The notes beneath the pieces were generated by a model, which had not been told where the DNA came from, searched no databases, and was given only the letters and a program-made list of their open reading frames with translations. Source: Thermodesulfobacteriales bacterium (GTDB taxonomy: Bacteria > Desulfobacterota > Thermodesulfobacteria > Thermodesulfobacteriales > Thermodesulfatatoraceae). From it: a stretch of 5,875 bases of DNA. The stretch lies in NCBI GenBank assembly GCA_026985945.1, contig JALSPN010000004.1, forward strand, positions 1 through 5,875, given 5' to 3'. Made by a program: the position numbers and the translations under genes. Shown here in pieces: positions 1-5,875 of the stretch (position 1 is its first letter; every line of letters starts with the position of its first letter).

Positions 1-1
1 T

Positions 2-49
2 TTAAACCAGAGCCAAAAAGCCCTCAAAGCCTATGAAAAAATGGCCTAA
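2..49 (+). CDS. Possible 3' end of a convergent gene (partial, unidentified)
   Basis: From base 2 the plus strand can be read as LNQSQKALKAYEKMA followed by a TAA stop at 47-49. The other two plus frames stop at once or at 34-36, and the GCC-rich codons resemble those of the real genes here. The peptide is helical and charged, as many protein C-termini are. The start lies outside the window and the fragment is too short to identify. If real, the gene converges on the FlhB-like gene, whose stop is at 116-118. The bases between (50-115) show no clear terminator. The frame could equally be chance in intergenic DNA. Confidence 0.3.
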   Translation, partial: LNQSQKALKAYEKMA

Positions 50-115
50 TTTTTCCACTTAAGCTAGAATCTGGGTTTAAGTTCAAGCGCCCTCGGCACT
101 AATTCCCCCGAGTAA

Positions 116-400
116 TCAAGCTTTTCCCTCCAGTCGCCAGGCCCAGGCCAACACCAGGGCCACGGCTTCGTAAAGTTCAGGGGGAATTTCTCTTTCAAGT
201 TCTACCTTTAAAAGGGCCTCAACAAGGGAAGAATCCTCCTTGATGGGCACTCCGGCTTCTCTGGCAAGCTCGATAATTCTCTGGGCCAGATAGCCTTCTC
301 CTTTCGCTACCACCCGGGGAGCATTATCCTCTCCGGGATCATATTTAAGAGCTGCTGCCTTTTTCGGCCTGGGATTTCTTTCTCCCTTTTGTTCGGGCAC
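116..400 (-). CDS. FlhB C-terminal-like (FlhX/YlqH-type) flagellar export protein
   Basis: This 94-residue protein matches the cytoplasmic C-terminal domain of FlhB/YscU, the switch protein of flagellar and type III export. Residues 15-34 (AAALKYDPGEDNAPRVVAKG) and 70-81 (REIPPELYEAVA) are the family signature. There is no membrane domain. The autocleavage motif NPTH is absent: NPRP at residues 9-12 sits near the equivalent place but lacks T and H. Similar stand-alone proteins (YlqH of Bacillus, FlhX of Campylobacter) are known, and FlhX can partly substitute for the cleaved FlhB domain. A cytoplasmic helper of the export gate is therefore the best guess. The start is GTG at 400, the only start codon after the in-frame TAA at 419-421. 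A GAGAG at 414-418 is a distant, weak ribosome site, so translation may be coupled to RNase G, whose last 56 bases overlap this gene. The family call is sure; the role is inferred. Confidence 0.88.
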   Translation of the reverse strand: MPEQKGERNPRPKKAAALKYDPGEDNAPRVVAKGEGYLAQRIIELAREAGVPIKEDSSLVEALLKVELEREIPPELYEAVALVLAWAWRLEGKA

Positions 401-1988
401 GCTTTTTTTTGCTCTCTCTTAAGATTTCCGAAGTCTCTTCTTTCCTTATCGAATTTTCTCTGTTTTCGGGTTTAACTTCTGTGCTTTCTCGAAGTTCTTC
501 TTCAAAGCAGGAATCTTCCGGGGAAAATTCTCCTGCCGGCTCGATGATAAGCCTGGTTTCATAATATTCTTCAAGGGCAAAAAGATCTCGCCTTTTAAAA
601 TTGAGCACATAGGAGGCAAGTTCCGGAGCCACCCGCACCTTTAACTTTGAAAGTGGCTTTTCGGCAAGGCGGCTTTTTATCCTGCGAAGGAGAGCAGTTG
701 CCAGGACTTCAACCGTGCGGATCTGGCCCACACCACGGCAACAAGGGCATGGACGATAACTTCCCCACTGAAGTGGGGCCTGAAGCTTCTGGCGCGCAAT
801 TTCAATAAGGCCCAATTTGCTAAAGCGGGTCATGGTGATCTTGGCCCGGTCCTTTTTGAGGCTTTCCCGCAGGCGTTTTTCTACCTGATGGCGATGTTTG
901 GGCTGTTTCATGGCGATAAAATCTATTACAATCAGGCCCCCCAGGTCGCGTAGCCGAAGCTGGCGGGCAATTTCTTCAGCAGCCTCCAGATTGGTTCGAA
1001 AAGAAGTCTCTTCAAGATCCTTCTCGCGCACGCATTTTCCGGAATTTACATCAATTGCTACGAGAGCCTCGGTGGGTTCGATGTAAAGGGTGCCCCCGGA
1101 AGGCAGGGGAACCACCGGCTTATAGACGTTTTCAATCTGTTCTTCCAGGTTAAAGAGAGAGAAAATCGGCCGGTCTTCCTGAAAAAGCCTTACCAGTTTT
1201 AGTTGCCTTGGAGCCACCAGTTTTAAAAAGTTTTTGACCTTTTCCAGGGCCTCGGGAGTATCCACCAATATTTCCTTCACATCAGAAGAAAGATGTTCTC
1301 TTAAAAACCGCACGATCACATCCTGATCCTTATAAAGCAGGGCCGGGGCCTCAAGCTCCGAAGCCTTATTGCGGATTTCATTCCAGAGACGGACCAGATA
1401 GCGAAAATCGGCCTGGATGTTTCTCTTGGCAGCTTCTGCCGCCGCCGTTCGCAGAATTACCCCCACTCCCTCCGGGGCCTTTAGACCCAGAAGGATATCT
1501 TTCAAACGTTTACGTTTGGCCTCATCTGTTACCTTTTTGGAAACCCCACAGGTAGGATTTCCCGGCATGAGGACTACGTAGCGCCCCGGAAGGGTAAGAT
1601 AAGTGGTAAGGCTTGCCCCCTTGGTTGGAGTTTCCTCCTTTACGATTTGAACCAGAAGTTCCTGGCCGGGCTCCAGAAATTCCGGAAGCCTTGAACGACC
1701 GGTGCGGTCCACAGCTTCGGCATATCCGTAGTATTCGGGATGGACTTCTTTAAAGGGCAGATAGCCATTTCGCGAAAGCCCGATATCCACAAAGACCGCC
1801 TGCAGACTGGGTTTAATGTTTACGATACGGCCTTTGTAAATGTTGCCTTTGGTGTGTTCCCGCACCACGGTTTCCACATCAAAGGCCTCAAGGCGCCCAT
1901 TTTCCACCAGAGCCACCCGGATCTCTTCCGGCTGTTCAGCATTTACCAGGATCAGCTTTTCTGAAGCTTTGGATTTCTCGGAAGACAT
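345..1988 (-). CDS. rng: Ribonuclease G/E family endoribonuclease
   Basis: This 547-residue enzyme is a single-strand endoribonuclease, expected to cleave rRNA precursors and mRNA in the cytoplasm at AU-rich sites with a preference for 5'-monophosphate ends. An S1 RNA-binding domain covers about residues 38-125 (NIYKGRIVNIKPSLQAVFVD at 49-68). The 5'-sensor region includes VILRTAAAEA at 177-186, where R180-T181 match the phosphate-sensing Arg-Thr of E. coli RNase E. The DNase I-like catalytic domain has both metal-binding aspartates: D313 in AIDVNSG and D356 in VIDFIAM. The zinc-link cysteines are C414 and C417, in an unusual CPCC form. Length is nearer RNase G (about 490) than RNase E, with a charged tail from about 488 (acidic, then Lys/Arg-rich) and no long scaffold domain. 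The ATG at 1988 follows a GAGGGGG ribosome site (1992-1998). It lies 12 bases after the MoaE-like stop, so the two are probably cotranscribed. Its 3' end overlaps the FlhB-like gene. Confidence 0.96.
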   Translation of the reverse strand: MSSEKSKASEKLILVNAEQPEEIRVALVENGRLEAFDVETVVREHTKGNIYKGRIVNIKPSLQAVFVDIGLSRNGYLPFKEVHPEYYGYAEAVDRTGRSRLPEFLEPGQELLVQIVKEETPTKGASLTTYLTLPGRYVVLMPGNPTCGVSKKVTDEAKRKRLKDILLGLKAPEGVGVILRTAAAEAAKRNIQADFRYLVRLWNEIRNKASELEAPALLYKDQDVIVRFLREHLSSDVKEILVDTPEALEKVKNFLKLVAPRQLKLVRLFQEDRPIFSLFNLEEQIENVYKPVVPLPSGGTLYIEPTEALVAIDVNSGKCVREKDLEETSFRTNLEAAEEIARQLRLRDLGGLIVIDFIAMKQPKHRHQVEKRLRESLKKDRAKITMTRFSKLGLIEIARQKLQAPLQWGSYRPCPCCRGVGQIRTVEVLATALLRRIKSRLAEKPLSKLKVRVAPELASYVLNFKRRDLFALEEYYETRLIIEPAGEFSPEDSCFEEELRESTEVKPENRENSIRKEETSEILRESKKKRARTKGRKKSQAEKGSSS

Positions 1989-2000
1989 CTTCCCCCTCGC

Positions 2001-2378
2001 CTAGAGCTCTTCTTTAGAGGTAACCTCGGCCTTAATGGCATCAAGGGTCTCTTTTAGGGCTGTGAGAACGTTTTCACGAAAATCTCCCGCCACGATAAGA
2101 ATCATGAGGATTTCTCCCACCGAAAGTTCCCCTTCCCGAATATAGGCCTGAACTTCAAAAATTCCAGGCCTTAATCGAGCTGCAGAAAGAATTTCAGAAA
2201 GCCTCTTTTCATCAACTTTGACCTTTACCCTTTGCACCGCCTGTCCTTTCCGTGAGGAGGCCCTCACCACTCCTACATGGGTAAGGATCATCCCTATCCT
2301 GCCCTGCGCCCGGGAGATAAATTCAGAAACGAGCCTGTCAAGGCCCGGCATCTTTTGGGATGCTTTTAAGACTGGCAT
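2001..2378 (-). CDS. MoaE-like protein (molybdopterin synthase large-subunit family)
   Basis: This is a 125-residue protein resembling a short, divergent branch of MoaE, the catalytic subunit that with MoaD adds sulfur to precursor Z to make molybdopterin. GRIGMILTHVGVVRASSRKG (26-45) corresponds to the family's early strand and G-x-V-R turn. LSVGEILMILIVAGDFRENV (85-104) corresponds to the later 'GE..v.v.v...hR...f' core. Two lysines near the end, K116 and K122, lie where MoaE has catalytic Lys119 and Lys126 (E. coli numbering), but one residue closer together. It is shorter than typical MoaE (about 150). No MoaD or other cofactor gene is visible, so molybdopterin synthesis is not shown. I recall similar proteins annotated MoaE in sulfate-reducing bacteria. 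The ATG at 2378 is preceded by a strong GAGGAGG (2386-2392), 7 bases away. It is first in the leftward cluster. Confidence 0.7.
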   Translation of the reverse strand: MPVLKASQKMPGLDRLVSEFISRAQGRIGMILTHVGVVRASSRKGQAVQRVKVKVDEKRLSEILSAARLRPGIFEVQAYIREGELSVGEILMILIVAGDFRENVLTALKETLDAIKAEVTSKEEL

Positions 2379-2417
2379 TTAAAGCCCTCCTCAATCCATT
2401 TTTTTGAGAGCTTACTA

Positions 2418-2430
2418 TTCTTTCAAAGAA
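2418..2430. repeat. Inverted repeat, 6+1+6
   Basis: TTCTTT and AAAGAA flank a single C in a perfect 13-base palindrome, 40 bases upstream of the MoaE-like start codon. The short arms and one-base centre suit a dimeric protein's binding site better than an RNA hairpin. No known regulator consensus is recognised. Confidence 0.45.
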
Positions 2431-2434
2431 ATTT

Positions 2435-2457
2435 AAGCCTTTTTTGTGAAAAGGCTT
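2435..2457. repeat. Inverted repeat, 9-base arms, 5-base loop
   Basis: AAGCCTTTT at 2435-2443 and AAAAGGCTT at 2449-2457 are exact reverse complements around TTGTG. This is the longest perfect repeat I see in the window. In a divergent promoter region it reads best as an operator. A terminator is less likely: no gene ends here, and neither side is followed by a pure T run. It overlaps the proposed fbp -35 box. Confidence 0.6.
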
Positions 2458-2458
2458 G

Positions 2459-2468
2459 CTTTTAAAAG
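2459..2468. repeat. Short palindrome CTTTTAAAAG
   Basis: A perfect 10-base palindrome begins one base after the 9-base inverted repeat and lies in the spacer of the weak fbp promoter candidate. Palindromes this short and AT-rich occur by chance, so only the position makes it notable. Confidence 0.35.
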
Positions 2469-2504
2469 ATAGCGGAATTATCTCTCTTTTTAGAAAATCC
2501 AAAA

Positions 2505-2512
2505 AGGAGGTG
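2505..2512 (+). promoter_or_regulatory. Strong Shine-Dalgarno site that fixes the fbp start
   Basis: AGGAGGTG is fully complementary to the usual 3' end of 16S rRNA. Its GGAGG core (2506-2510) ends five bases before the ATG at 2516. This decides for that ATG over the in-frame TTG at 2456, which has no ribosome site and would add 20 residues unlike the family's N-terminus. Confidence 0.9.
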
Positions 2513-2515
2513 TGT

Positions 2516-3661
2516 ATGAAAATAACGGTATCGGTAATTAAGGCGGATATCGGGGGCTTTGTAGGGCACTCAAGCACCCATCCCGAGGTAGTAGCCAAAG
2601 TAGAAGAGTATGCCAAGGCCGGTTGTGAGAAAGGGCTTCTTCTGGATGCTTCGGTTATCACCTGCGGTGATGATATCGCCATCGTGATGACCCATACCAA
2701 GGGTAAAGACAATGAAGAGGTGCATAAGCTAGCCTGGGATGCCTTTGTAGCAGGCACGGAGGTAGCCAAAAAGCTTAAGCTTTACGGGGCTGGGCAGGAT
2801 CTCCTCTCAGATGCCTTCTCCGGAAACGTAAAGGGCATGGGGCCTGGAGTAGCAGAGATGGAATTTGAAGAACGCAAAAGTGAACCTATTATCGTCTTCT
2901 TTGCAGACAAAACCTCTCCCAGTGCCTGGAACCTCCCTCTTTACGAAATGTTTGCCGACCCGATGAATACCGCCGGGCTGGTCATTGACCCTTCCATGCA
3001 CGACGGATTCTCCTTTGAGGTAATGGATGTTTATTCCGGAAAGGTAGTTAAGCTTGAGACCCCCCGCGAACTTTATGACCTTTTGGTCTTTATCGGCGCT
3101 ACCAGCCGCTATGTGGTAAGGGGGGTTTACCGAAACCGGGATGGAGAGATAGCAGCTGTCGCCTCCACCCAGAAGCTCTCTCTCATGGCTGGCCGCTATG
3201 TAGGAAAGGACGATCCGGTCCTTATTGTCCGGGCTCAGAGTGGTTTTCCAGCGGTAGGTGAGGTGCTGGAGCCCTTTGCAAGGCCCTGGCTGGTAGAAGG
3301 ATGGATGCGCGGCTCTCATACCGGCCCTCTGATGCCGGTCTCTTTCAAAGAGGCCAAACCCACCCGTTTTGACGGCCCGCCAAGGGTGATTGCTGCCGGT
3401 TATCAAATCTGTGAAGGAAAGCTCATCGGCCCCAATGATCTTTTTGATGATCCGGCCTTTGATGACGCCCGCAATCGTTGCGCTATTCTTGCCAATCAGC
3501 TCCGAAGACAGGGTATTTTTGAACCCCATCGCCTGCCACCTGAAGAGATGGAATACACAACCCTTCCCAAGGTTCTCGAAAAGCTTAAAGATCGCTTTGT
3601 AGATGTGGGAGAACTTAAGGCCAAGGCTCCAGGAAGCGGTGAAGGAGAAATTGCAGAGTAA
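2516..3661 (+). CDS. fbp: Bifunctional fructose-1,6-bisphosphate aldolase/phosphatase (archaeal type V)
   Basis: This 381-residue cytoplasmic enzyme both condenses glyceraldehyde-3-phosphate with dihydroxyacetone phosphate and removes the C1 phosphate, giving fructose-6-phosphate in one-way gluconeogenesis. The family's active-site residues, known from Thermoproteus and Sulfolobus structures, are present one number lower: metal and phosphate ligands D11, H18, D52-D53, Q94, D131-K132 and D232-D233; aldolase residues Y228 and Schiff-base K231 in RYVGKDDPV (227-235); plus Q241, R265, D286 and Y347. The N-terminus (ITVSVIKADIGGFVGHSS, 3-20) is characteristic. The enzyme is typical of Archaea and deep-branching thermophilic bacteria. 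Length is normal and no residue is missing, so both activities are expected. The gene stands alone: a divergent region lies upstream and a terminator directly downstream. The last dozen residues are a loose Gly/Glu tail. Confidence 0.96.
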   Translation: MKITVSVIKADIGGFVGHSSTHPEVVAKVEEYAKAGCEKGLLLDASVITCGDDIAIVMTHTKGKDNEEVHKLAWDAFVAGTEVAKKLKLYGAGQDLLSDAFSGNVKGMGPGVAEMEFEERKSEPIIVFFADKTSPSAWNLPLYEMFADPMNTAGLVIDPSMHDGFSFEVMDVYSGKVVKLETPRELYDLLVFIGATSRYVVRGVYRNRDGEIAAVASTQKLSLMAGRYVGKDDPVLIVRAQSGFPAVGEVLEPFARPWLVEGWMRGSHTGPLMPVSFKEAKPTRFDGPPRVIAAGYQICEGKLIGPNDLFDDPAFDDARNRCAILANQLRRQGIFEPHRLPPEEMEYTTLPKVLEKLKDRFVDVGELKAKAPGSGEGEIAE

Positions 3662-3666
3662 GGAAA

Positions 3667-3690
3667 GGGGGCTTTGGCCCCCCTCTTTCT
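3667..3690 (+). terminator. Likely intrinsic terminator after fbp
   Basis: Six bases after the fbp stop, GGGGGC (3667-3672) pairs with GCCCCC (3677-3682) across the loop TTTG. The pyrimidine tract CTCTTTCTT follows. The stem is short but all G-C, and the T tract is interrupted by C, so termination may be partial. Its place between a stop codon and a new promoter supports the call. Confidence 0.65.
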
Positions 3691-3718
3691 TGCTACCCTT
3701 CCTTTCGGCTGGTATAAA
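3690..3718 (+). promoter_or_regulatory. Extended -10 promoter for cysS
   Basis: TTGCTA at 3690-3695 (four of six matches to the -35 consensus) and TATAAA at 3713-3718 (five of six to the -10) are exactly 17 bases apart. TGG at 3710-3712 adds the extended -10 element. Transcription should begin near 3724-3727, almost at the cysS ATG at 3728. It lies directly after the fbp terminator, as expected for a new unit. Confidence 0.65.
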
Positions 3719-3727
3719 ACTTCTTCC

Positions 3728-5200
3728 ATGGAAATCAGGTTTTACAACACCCTTTCGCGGTCTAAAGAACGCTTTGAACCTCTGACTCCCCCAAAGGTCA
3801 CCATGTATGTGTGCGGGGTCACGGCCTATGATGAATCCCATCTGGGTCATGCCCGGGCGGCGGTGGTCTTTGATGTCCTCTACCGTTTTCTGAAATATCT
3901 GGGCTACGAAGTCCATTACGTGCGCAACTACACCGATATCGACGACAAAATAATCCGGCGGGCCCAGGAAGAAGGGACCTCTGCCCGTGAGCTTGCCGAG
4001 CGCTATATTCGCTCCTACCAGGAAGATATGGCCGCCCTAAAGGTTTTACGCCCCACCTATGAGCCCCGCGCCACCGAACATATCCCCCAAATCATTGCCC
4101 TTATCGAGCGGCTACTGGAAAAGGGTTTTGCCTACGTGGTGGAGGGCGATGTCTATTTTTCGGTGGAAAAGTTTCCGGAATACGGGAAGCTTTCCGGGAG
4201 AAATCTTGAAGAGATGCGGGCCGGGGCGAGGATTTCGGTCTCTGAAAAGAAGCGTCATCCCCTTGATTTTGCCCTGTGGAAGGCGGAAAAGCCCGGTGAG
4301 CCCTCCTGGGAAAGCCCCTGGGGGAGAGGAAGGCCGGGCTGGCATATCGAGTGTTCGGCCATGGCCATGCATTATCTCGGGGAAACAATCGATATTCACG
4401 GGGGTGGAATAGACCTCATCTTTCCTCACCACGAAAACGAAATCGCCCAGAGCGAAGCCGCTACCGGAAAACCCTTTGTCCGCTACTGGCTTCATAACGG
4501 GATGGTAACAGTCCAGCGGGAGAAGATGTCCAAAAGCCTGGGGAACTTCGTCACTATCAAACAAATGCTTGCCAGACACCATCCTGAAGCCTTACGCCTT
4601 TTTCTCCTTTCCATGCATTACCGCAGCCCCCTTGACTATTCGGAAAAGGTGGTCTCTGACCACGAAAGGGCCCTTGAGGGCTTCTACGAAACCCTTTACC
4701 TCCTGCGTAAACTTAAACCTGTAGCGGATTCACCCCCTAAAAAACACGAAAAGGCCCTTCGGGAAGCCCGTGAAGCGTTTTCTTCTTTTGAGGAGCGTTT
4801 TCTTAAGGCCCTGGCTGATGATCTTAATACCGCCCGGGCCATCGGGGAACTCTTCGGGCTCGAAAAGATATTAAACGGAATCCTCAAACTCTGTGGCCGT
4901 TTTCCTTCCTCTGCTCACCTGGAAGTTGCTCGCGAGGGAGAAAACACCACCCGCAAACTGGCAGGCGAACTCCTGGGCATTTTAGAAGAAGACCCTGAAG
5001 CCTTTATCGAGACCCGGAGAGAAACGGCCCTTGAAAGACGCGGGCTTTCAAGAGACGAAATTGAAGGCCTTATTGCCGAACGAGAAAAAGCCCGTCGAGA
5101 AAAAGATTTTCCCCGGGCTGATAGCATCCGGGAACATCTGGCCCAGAAAGGAATTGAGTTGCGAGACACCCCCTGGGGCACCTTCTGGAAGGTAGTATGA
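3728..5200 (+). CDS. cysS: Cysteinyl-tRNA synthetase
   Basis: This class I aminoacyl-tRNA synthetase of 490 residues, a usual length, activates cysteine with ATP and loads it onto tRNA-Cys in the cytoplasm. The N-terminus ([16 protein letters not shown], 4-19) is typical. The HIGH motif appears as HLGH at 38-41 and KMSKS is at 266-270. The cysteine-selecting zinc ligands are C29 (in YVCGV), C209 (HIEC), H234 and E238 (in HHENE). The helical anticodon-binding C-terminal part follows, ending in DTPWGTFWK (480-488). The ATG at 3728 is chosen because the family's N-terminus begins there. An in-frame TTG at 3674 would add 18 residues and lies upstream of the promoter. No Shine-Dalgarno sequence precedes the ATG, which fits a leaderless transcript. 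The stop overlaps the next gene's start as ATGA. Confidence 0.98.
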   Translation: MEIRFYNTLSRSKERFEPLTPPKVTMYVCGVTAYDESHLGHARAAVVFDVLYRFLKYLGYEVHYVRNYTDIDDKIIRRAQEEGTSARELAERYIRSYQEDMAALKVLRPTYEPRATEHIPQIIALIERLLEKGFAYVVEGDVYFSVEKFPEYGKLSGRNLEEMRAGARISVSEKKRHPLDFALWKAEKPGEPSWESPWGRGRPGWHIECSAMAMHYLGETIDIHGGGIDLIFPHHENEIAQSEAATGKPFVRYWLHNGMVTVQREKMSKSLGNFVTIKQMLARHHPEALRLFLLSMHYRSPLDYSEKVVSDHERALEGFYETLYLLRKLKPVADSPPKKHEKALREAREAFSSFEERFLKALADDLNTARAIGELFGLEKILNGILKLCGRFPSSAHLEVAREGENTTRKLAGELLGILEEDPEAFIETRRETALERRGLSRDEIEGLIAEREKARREKDFPRADSIREHLAQKGIELRDTPWGTFWKVV

Positions 5201-5733
5201 AAATACCCATCCCCTGGATCGACGTCTTTGTCATCGGGGTGCTGGTTTTCTTTATTATTCGCAACGCCTGGATTGGGTTTCTGCGGGGATTGTCTTCCCT
5301 TCTGGGGATTGCGGCGGGATATTTTCTTTCCCTGCGTTACGGAAACCTGATTGAAGAGATCCTGGCCCCCTGGATCTCTTCTTCCTGGCTCAAAATAGCT
5401 GCCTACGGTCTGGCCTTCTTGCTGGGATTTCTGGCGGTTTTCATCATGGTAGAGCTTTTGGTGCGGCTCCTTAAGAAGACACATCTTTCGTGGATGGATC
5501 ATCTTTTAGGGGCGGCGCTAGGGGGTGTGAAGGGGCTTCTTCTTCTAAGTCTTCTTTTTATCCTCCTGACCACTTTTTACCCTCACGGAAAAAGCCTTTT
5601 TCATGGTTCCTATACTTATCCGTATTTGATGAAAAGTGCCCGTTTTCTGGCGGAGCTCTTCCCGCCCCGGTTAAAAGCCCGTTTTAATTATAATTTGAGG
5701 CATATCCTTGGCCATGGAAAAGAAAAAAGATAA
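5197..5733 (+). CDS. cvpA: CvpA family membrane protein
   Basis: This 178-residue inner-membrane protein has four likely transmembrane segments at about residues 7-21, 31-46, 66-88 and 104-127, and a basic C-terminal tail. WIDV near the start, [16 protein letters not shown] (22-37) and [16 protein letters not shown] (101-116) match the CvpA pattern. The family is needed for colicin V production in E. coli, but its biochemical job is poorly defined. The ATG overlaps the cysS stop as ATGA, with GGAAGG (5187-5192) four bases upstream, so translation is probably coupled to cysS. The family call is good. A specific function cannot be given. Confidence 0.87.
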   Translation: MKIPIPWIDVFVIGVLVFFIIRNAWIGFLRGLSSLLGIAAGYFLSLRYGNLIEEILAPWISSSWLKIAAYGLAFLLGFLAVFIMVELLVRLLKKTHLSWMDHLLGAALGGVKGLLLLSLLFILLTTFYPHGKSLFHGSYTYPYLMKSARFLAELFPPRLKARFNYNLRHILGHGKEKR

Positions 5734-5875
5734 AGATTTTGAGGACCTCGGCCCTCTTTTCGTAAAACTGGTGGAGATTGTAGCCCGGTTGCGGGCTCCA
5801 GACGGCTGCCCCTGGGATCGAAAACAGACCCCCGAAAGCCTCAAAAAATACGTTCTTGAAGAGGCCTACGAAGTT
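5714..5875 (+). CDS. mazG: MazG family nucleoside triphosphate pyrophosphohydrolase (partial, 5' end)
   Basis: The first 54 codons are present; the gene runs off the window. MazG hydrolyses NTPs and dNTPs to monophosphates and pyrophosphate, cleaning the nucleotide pool. The fragment shows the family's opening block: [20 protein letters not shown] (19-38), then S42-L43 and LEEAYEV (48-54), where E49, E50 and E53 form the metal-binding EExxE motif. The ATG at 5714 lies 20 bases inside cvpA in another frame. A GAGG at 5697-5700 is 13 bases upstream, too far to be a good ribosome site, so coupling to cvpA is likely. The 13 residues before the conserved block are charged and Lys/Asp-rich. Confidence 0.93.
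   Translation, partial: MEKKKDKDFEDLGPLFVKLVEIVARLRAPDGCPWDRKQTPESLKKYVLEEAYEV

Larger units (their letters stand above)
2379..2515. promoter_or_regulatory. Divergent intergenic region with three inverted repeats
   Basis: These 137 AT-rich bases separate the MoaE-like/RNase G cluster from the rightward fbp gene and must hold both promoters or their controls. Three perfect inverted repeats lie within 51 bases (2418-2430, 2435-2457, 2459-2468). A weak rightward promoter candidate is TTGCTT at 2456-2461 with TATCTC at 2479-2484, 17 bases apart (three of six matches in each box). It would start fbp mRNA near 2491, and two of the repeats would lie at or within it, as an operator would. I see no convincing leftward promoter. 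Regulation is inferred from layout only. Confidence 0.5.

Noticed and set aside
1..80. Imperfect inverted match of TTAAACCAG (2-10) to CTGGGTTTAA (71-80)
   Set aside because: It needs a one-base bulge, is spaced 60 bases apart, and the sequence is AT-rich; chance is sufficient.
92..112. CTCGG/CCGAG inverted repeat as a terminator for the FlhB-like gene
   Set aside because: The stem is only 5 base pairs around an 11-base loop, begins just after the stop, and no T tract follows on the minus strand.
403..410. A AAA AAG heptamer in rng as a programmed -1 frameshift site
   Set aside because: A -1 shift does not enter the FlhB-like frame. It leads to a 31-codon basic tail ending in TAG with nothing recognisable, and I see no clear stimulatory stem.
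2398..2426. Leftward promoter TTGAAA (2426-2421) with AAAAAT (2403-2398) for the MoaE-like gene
   Set aside because: Transcription would start inside the GAGGAGG ribosome site at 2386-2392, and the -10 is just an A-run. No better pair was found.
3674..3727. Upstream TTG start adding 18 residues to cysS
   Set aside because: The added residues are unlike the family N-terminus, and the codon lies in the fbp terminator, upstream of the cysS promoter.
2807..3916. A 369-codon open frame on the minus strand opposite fbp and the start of cysS
   Set aside because: It is the mirror of a gene with every catalytic residue intact, crosses the terminator and promoter, and its protein matches no family I know.
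4059..4582. Open frames of 95-156 codons inside cysS on both strands
   Set aside because: They are out-of-frame shadows of a complete, conserved synthetase gene.

Overview
The window looks like ordinary chromosomal, mostly housekeeping DNA from a bacterium of moderate GC content. An archaeal-type bifunctional fructose-1,6-bisphosphate aldolase/phosphatase, a lone FlhB-C-terminal-like flagellar protein and a short MoaE-like protein of a kind I associate with sulfate reducers together suggest a thermophilic, probably autotrophic lineage such as Thermodesulfobacteriota. That placement is inferred from gene content and remembered family resemblance. It has not been tested by a search.

Layout. 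Positions 1-115 hold little: perhaps the last codons of a convergent gene entering from the left (2-49), then about 65 bases with nothing clear. From 2378 leftwards runs a three-gene minus-strand cluster: a MoaE-like protein (2378-2001), ribonuclease G/E (1988-345) and the small FlhB-like protein (400-116). The first gap is 12 bases; the second pair overlaps by 56 bases. A 137-base divergent region (2379-2515) carries three perfect inverted repeats and separates this cluster from the plus-strand fructose-1,6-bisphosphate aldolase/phosphatase gene (2516-3661). That gene ends in a likely intrinsic terminator (3667-3690). Immediately after it lies a good extended -10 promoter (3690-3718), only ten bases before cysS (3728-5200). 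cysS overlaps a CvpA-family membrane protein gene (5197-5733), which overlaps a truncated mazG (5714 to the window end).

How the genes fit together. The fbp product makes and dephosphorylates fructose-1,6-bisphosphate in gluconeogenesis. RNase G/E processes rRNA and mRNA, CysS charges tRNA-Cys, and MazG hydrolyses NTPs. The FlhB-like protein belongs with flagellar export although no other flagellar gene is visible. The two transcription units have no obvious common pathway.

I found no convincing new multi-gene system, mobile element, CRISPR array, tRNA or rRNA. The points most worth checking are the apparently leaderless cysS transcript, the palindrome-rich divergent region, the A8 run at the RNase G/FlhB-like overlap, and the unclear role of the MoaE-like protein.
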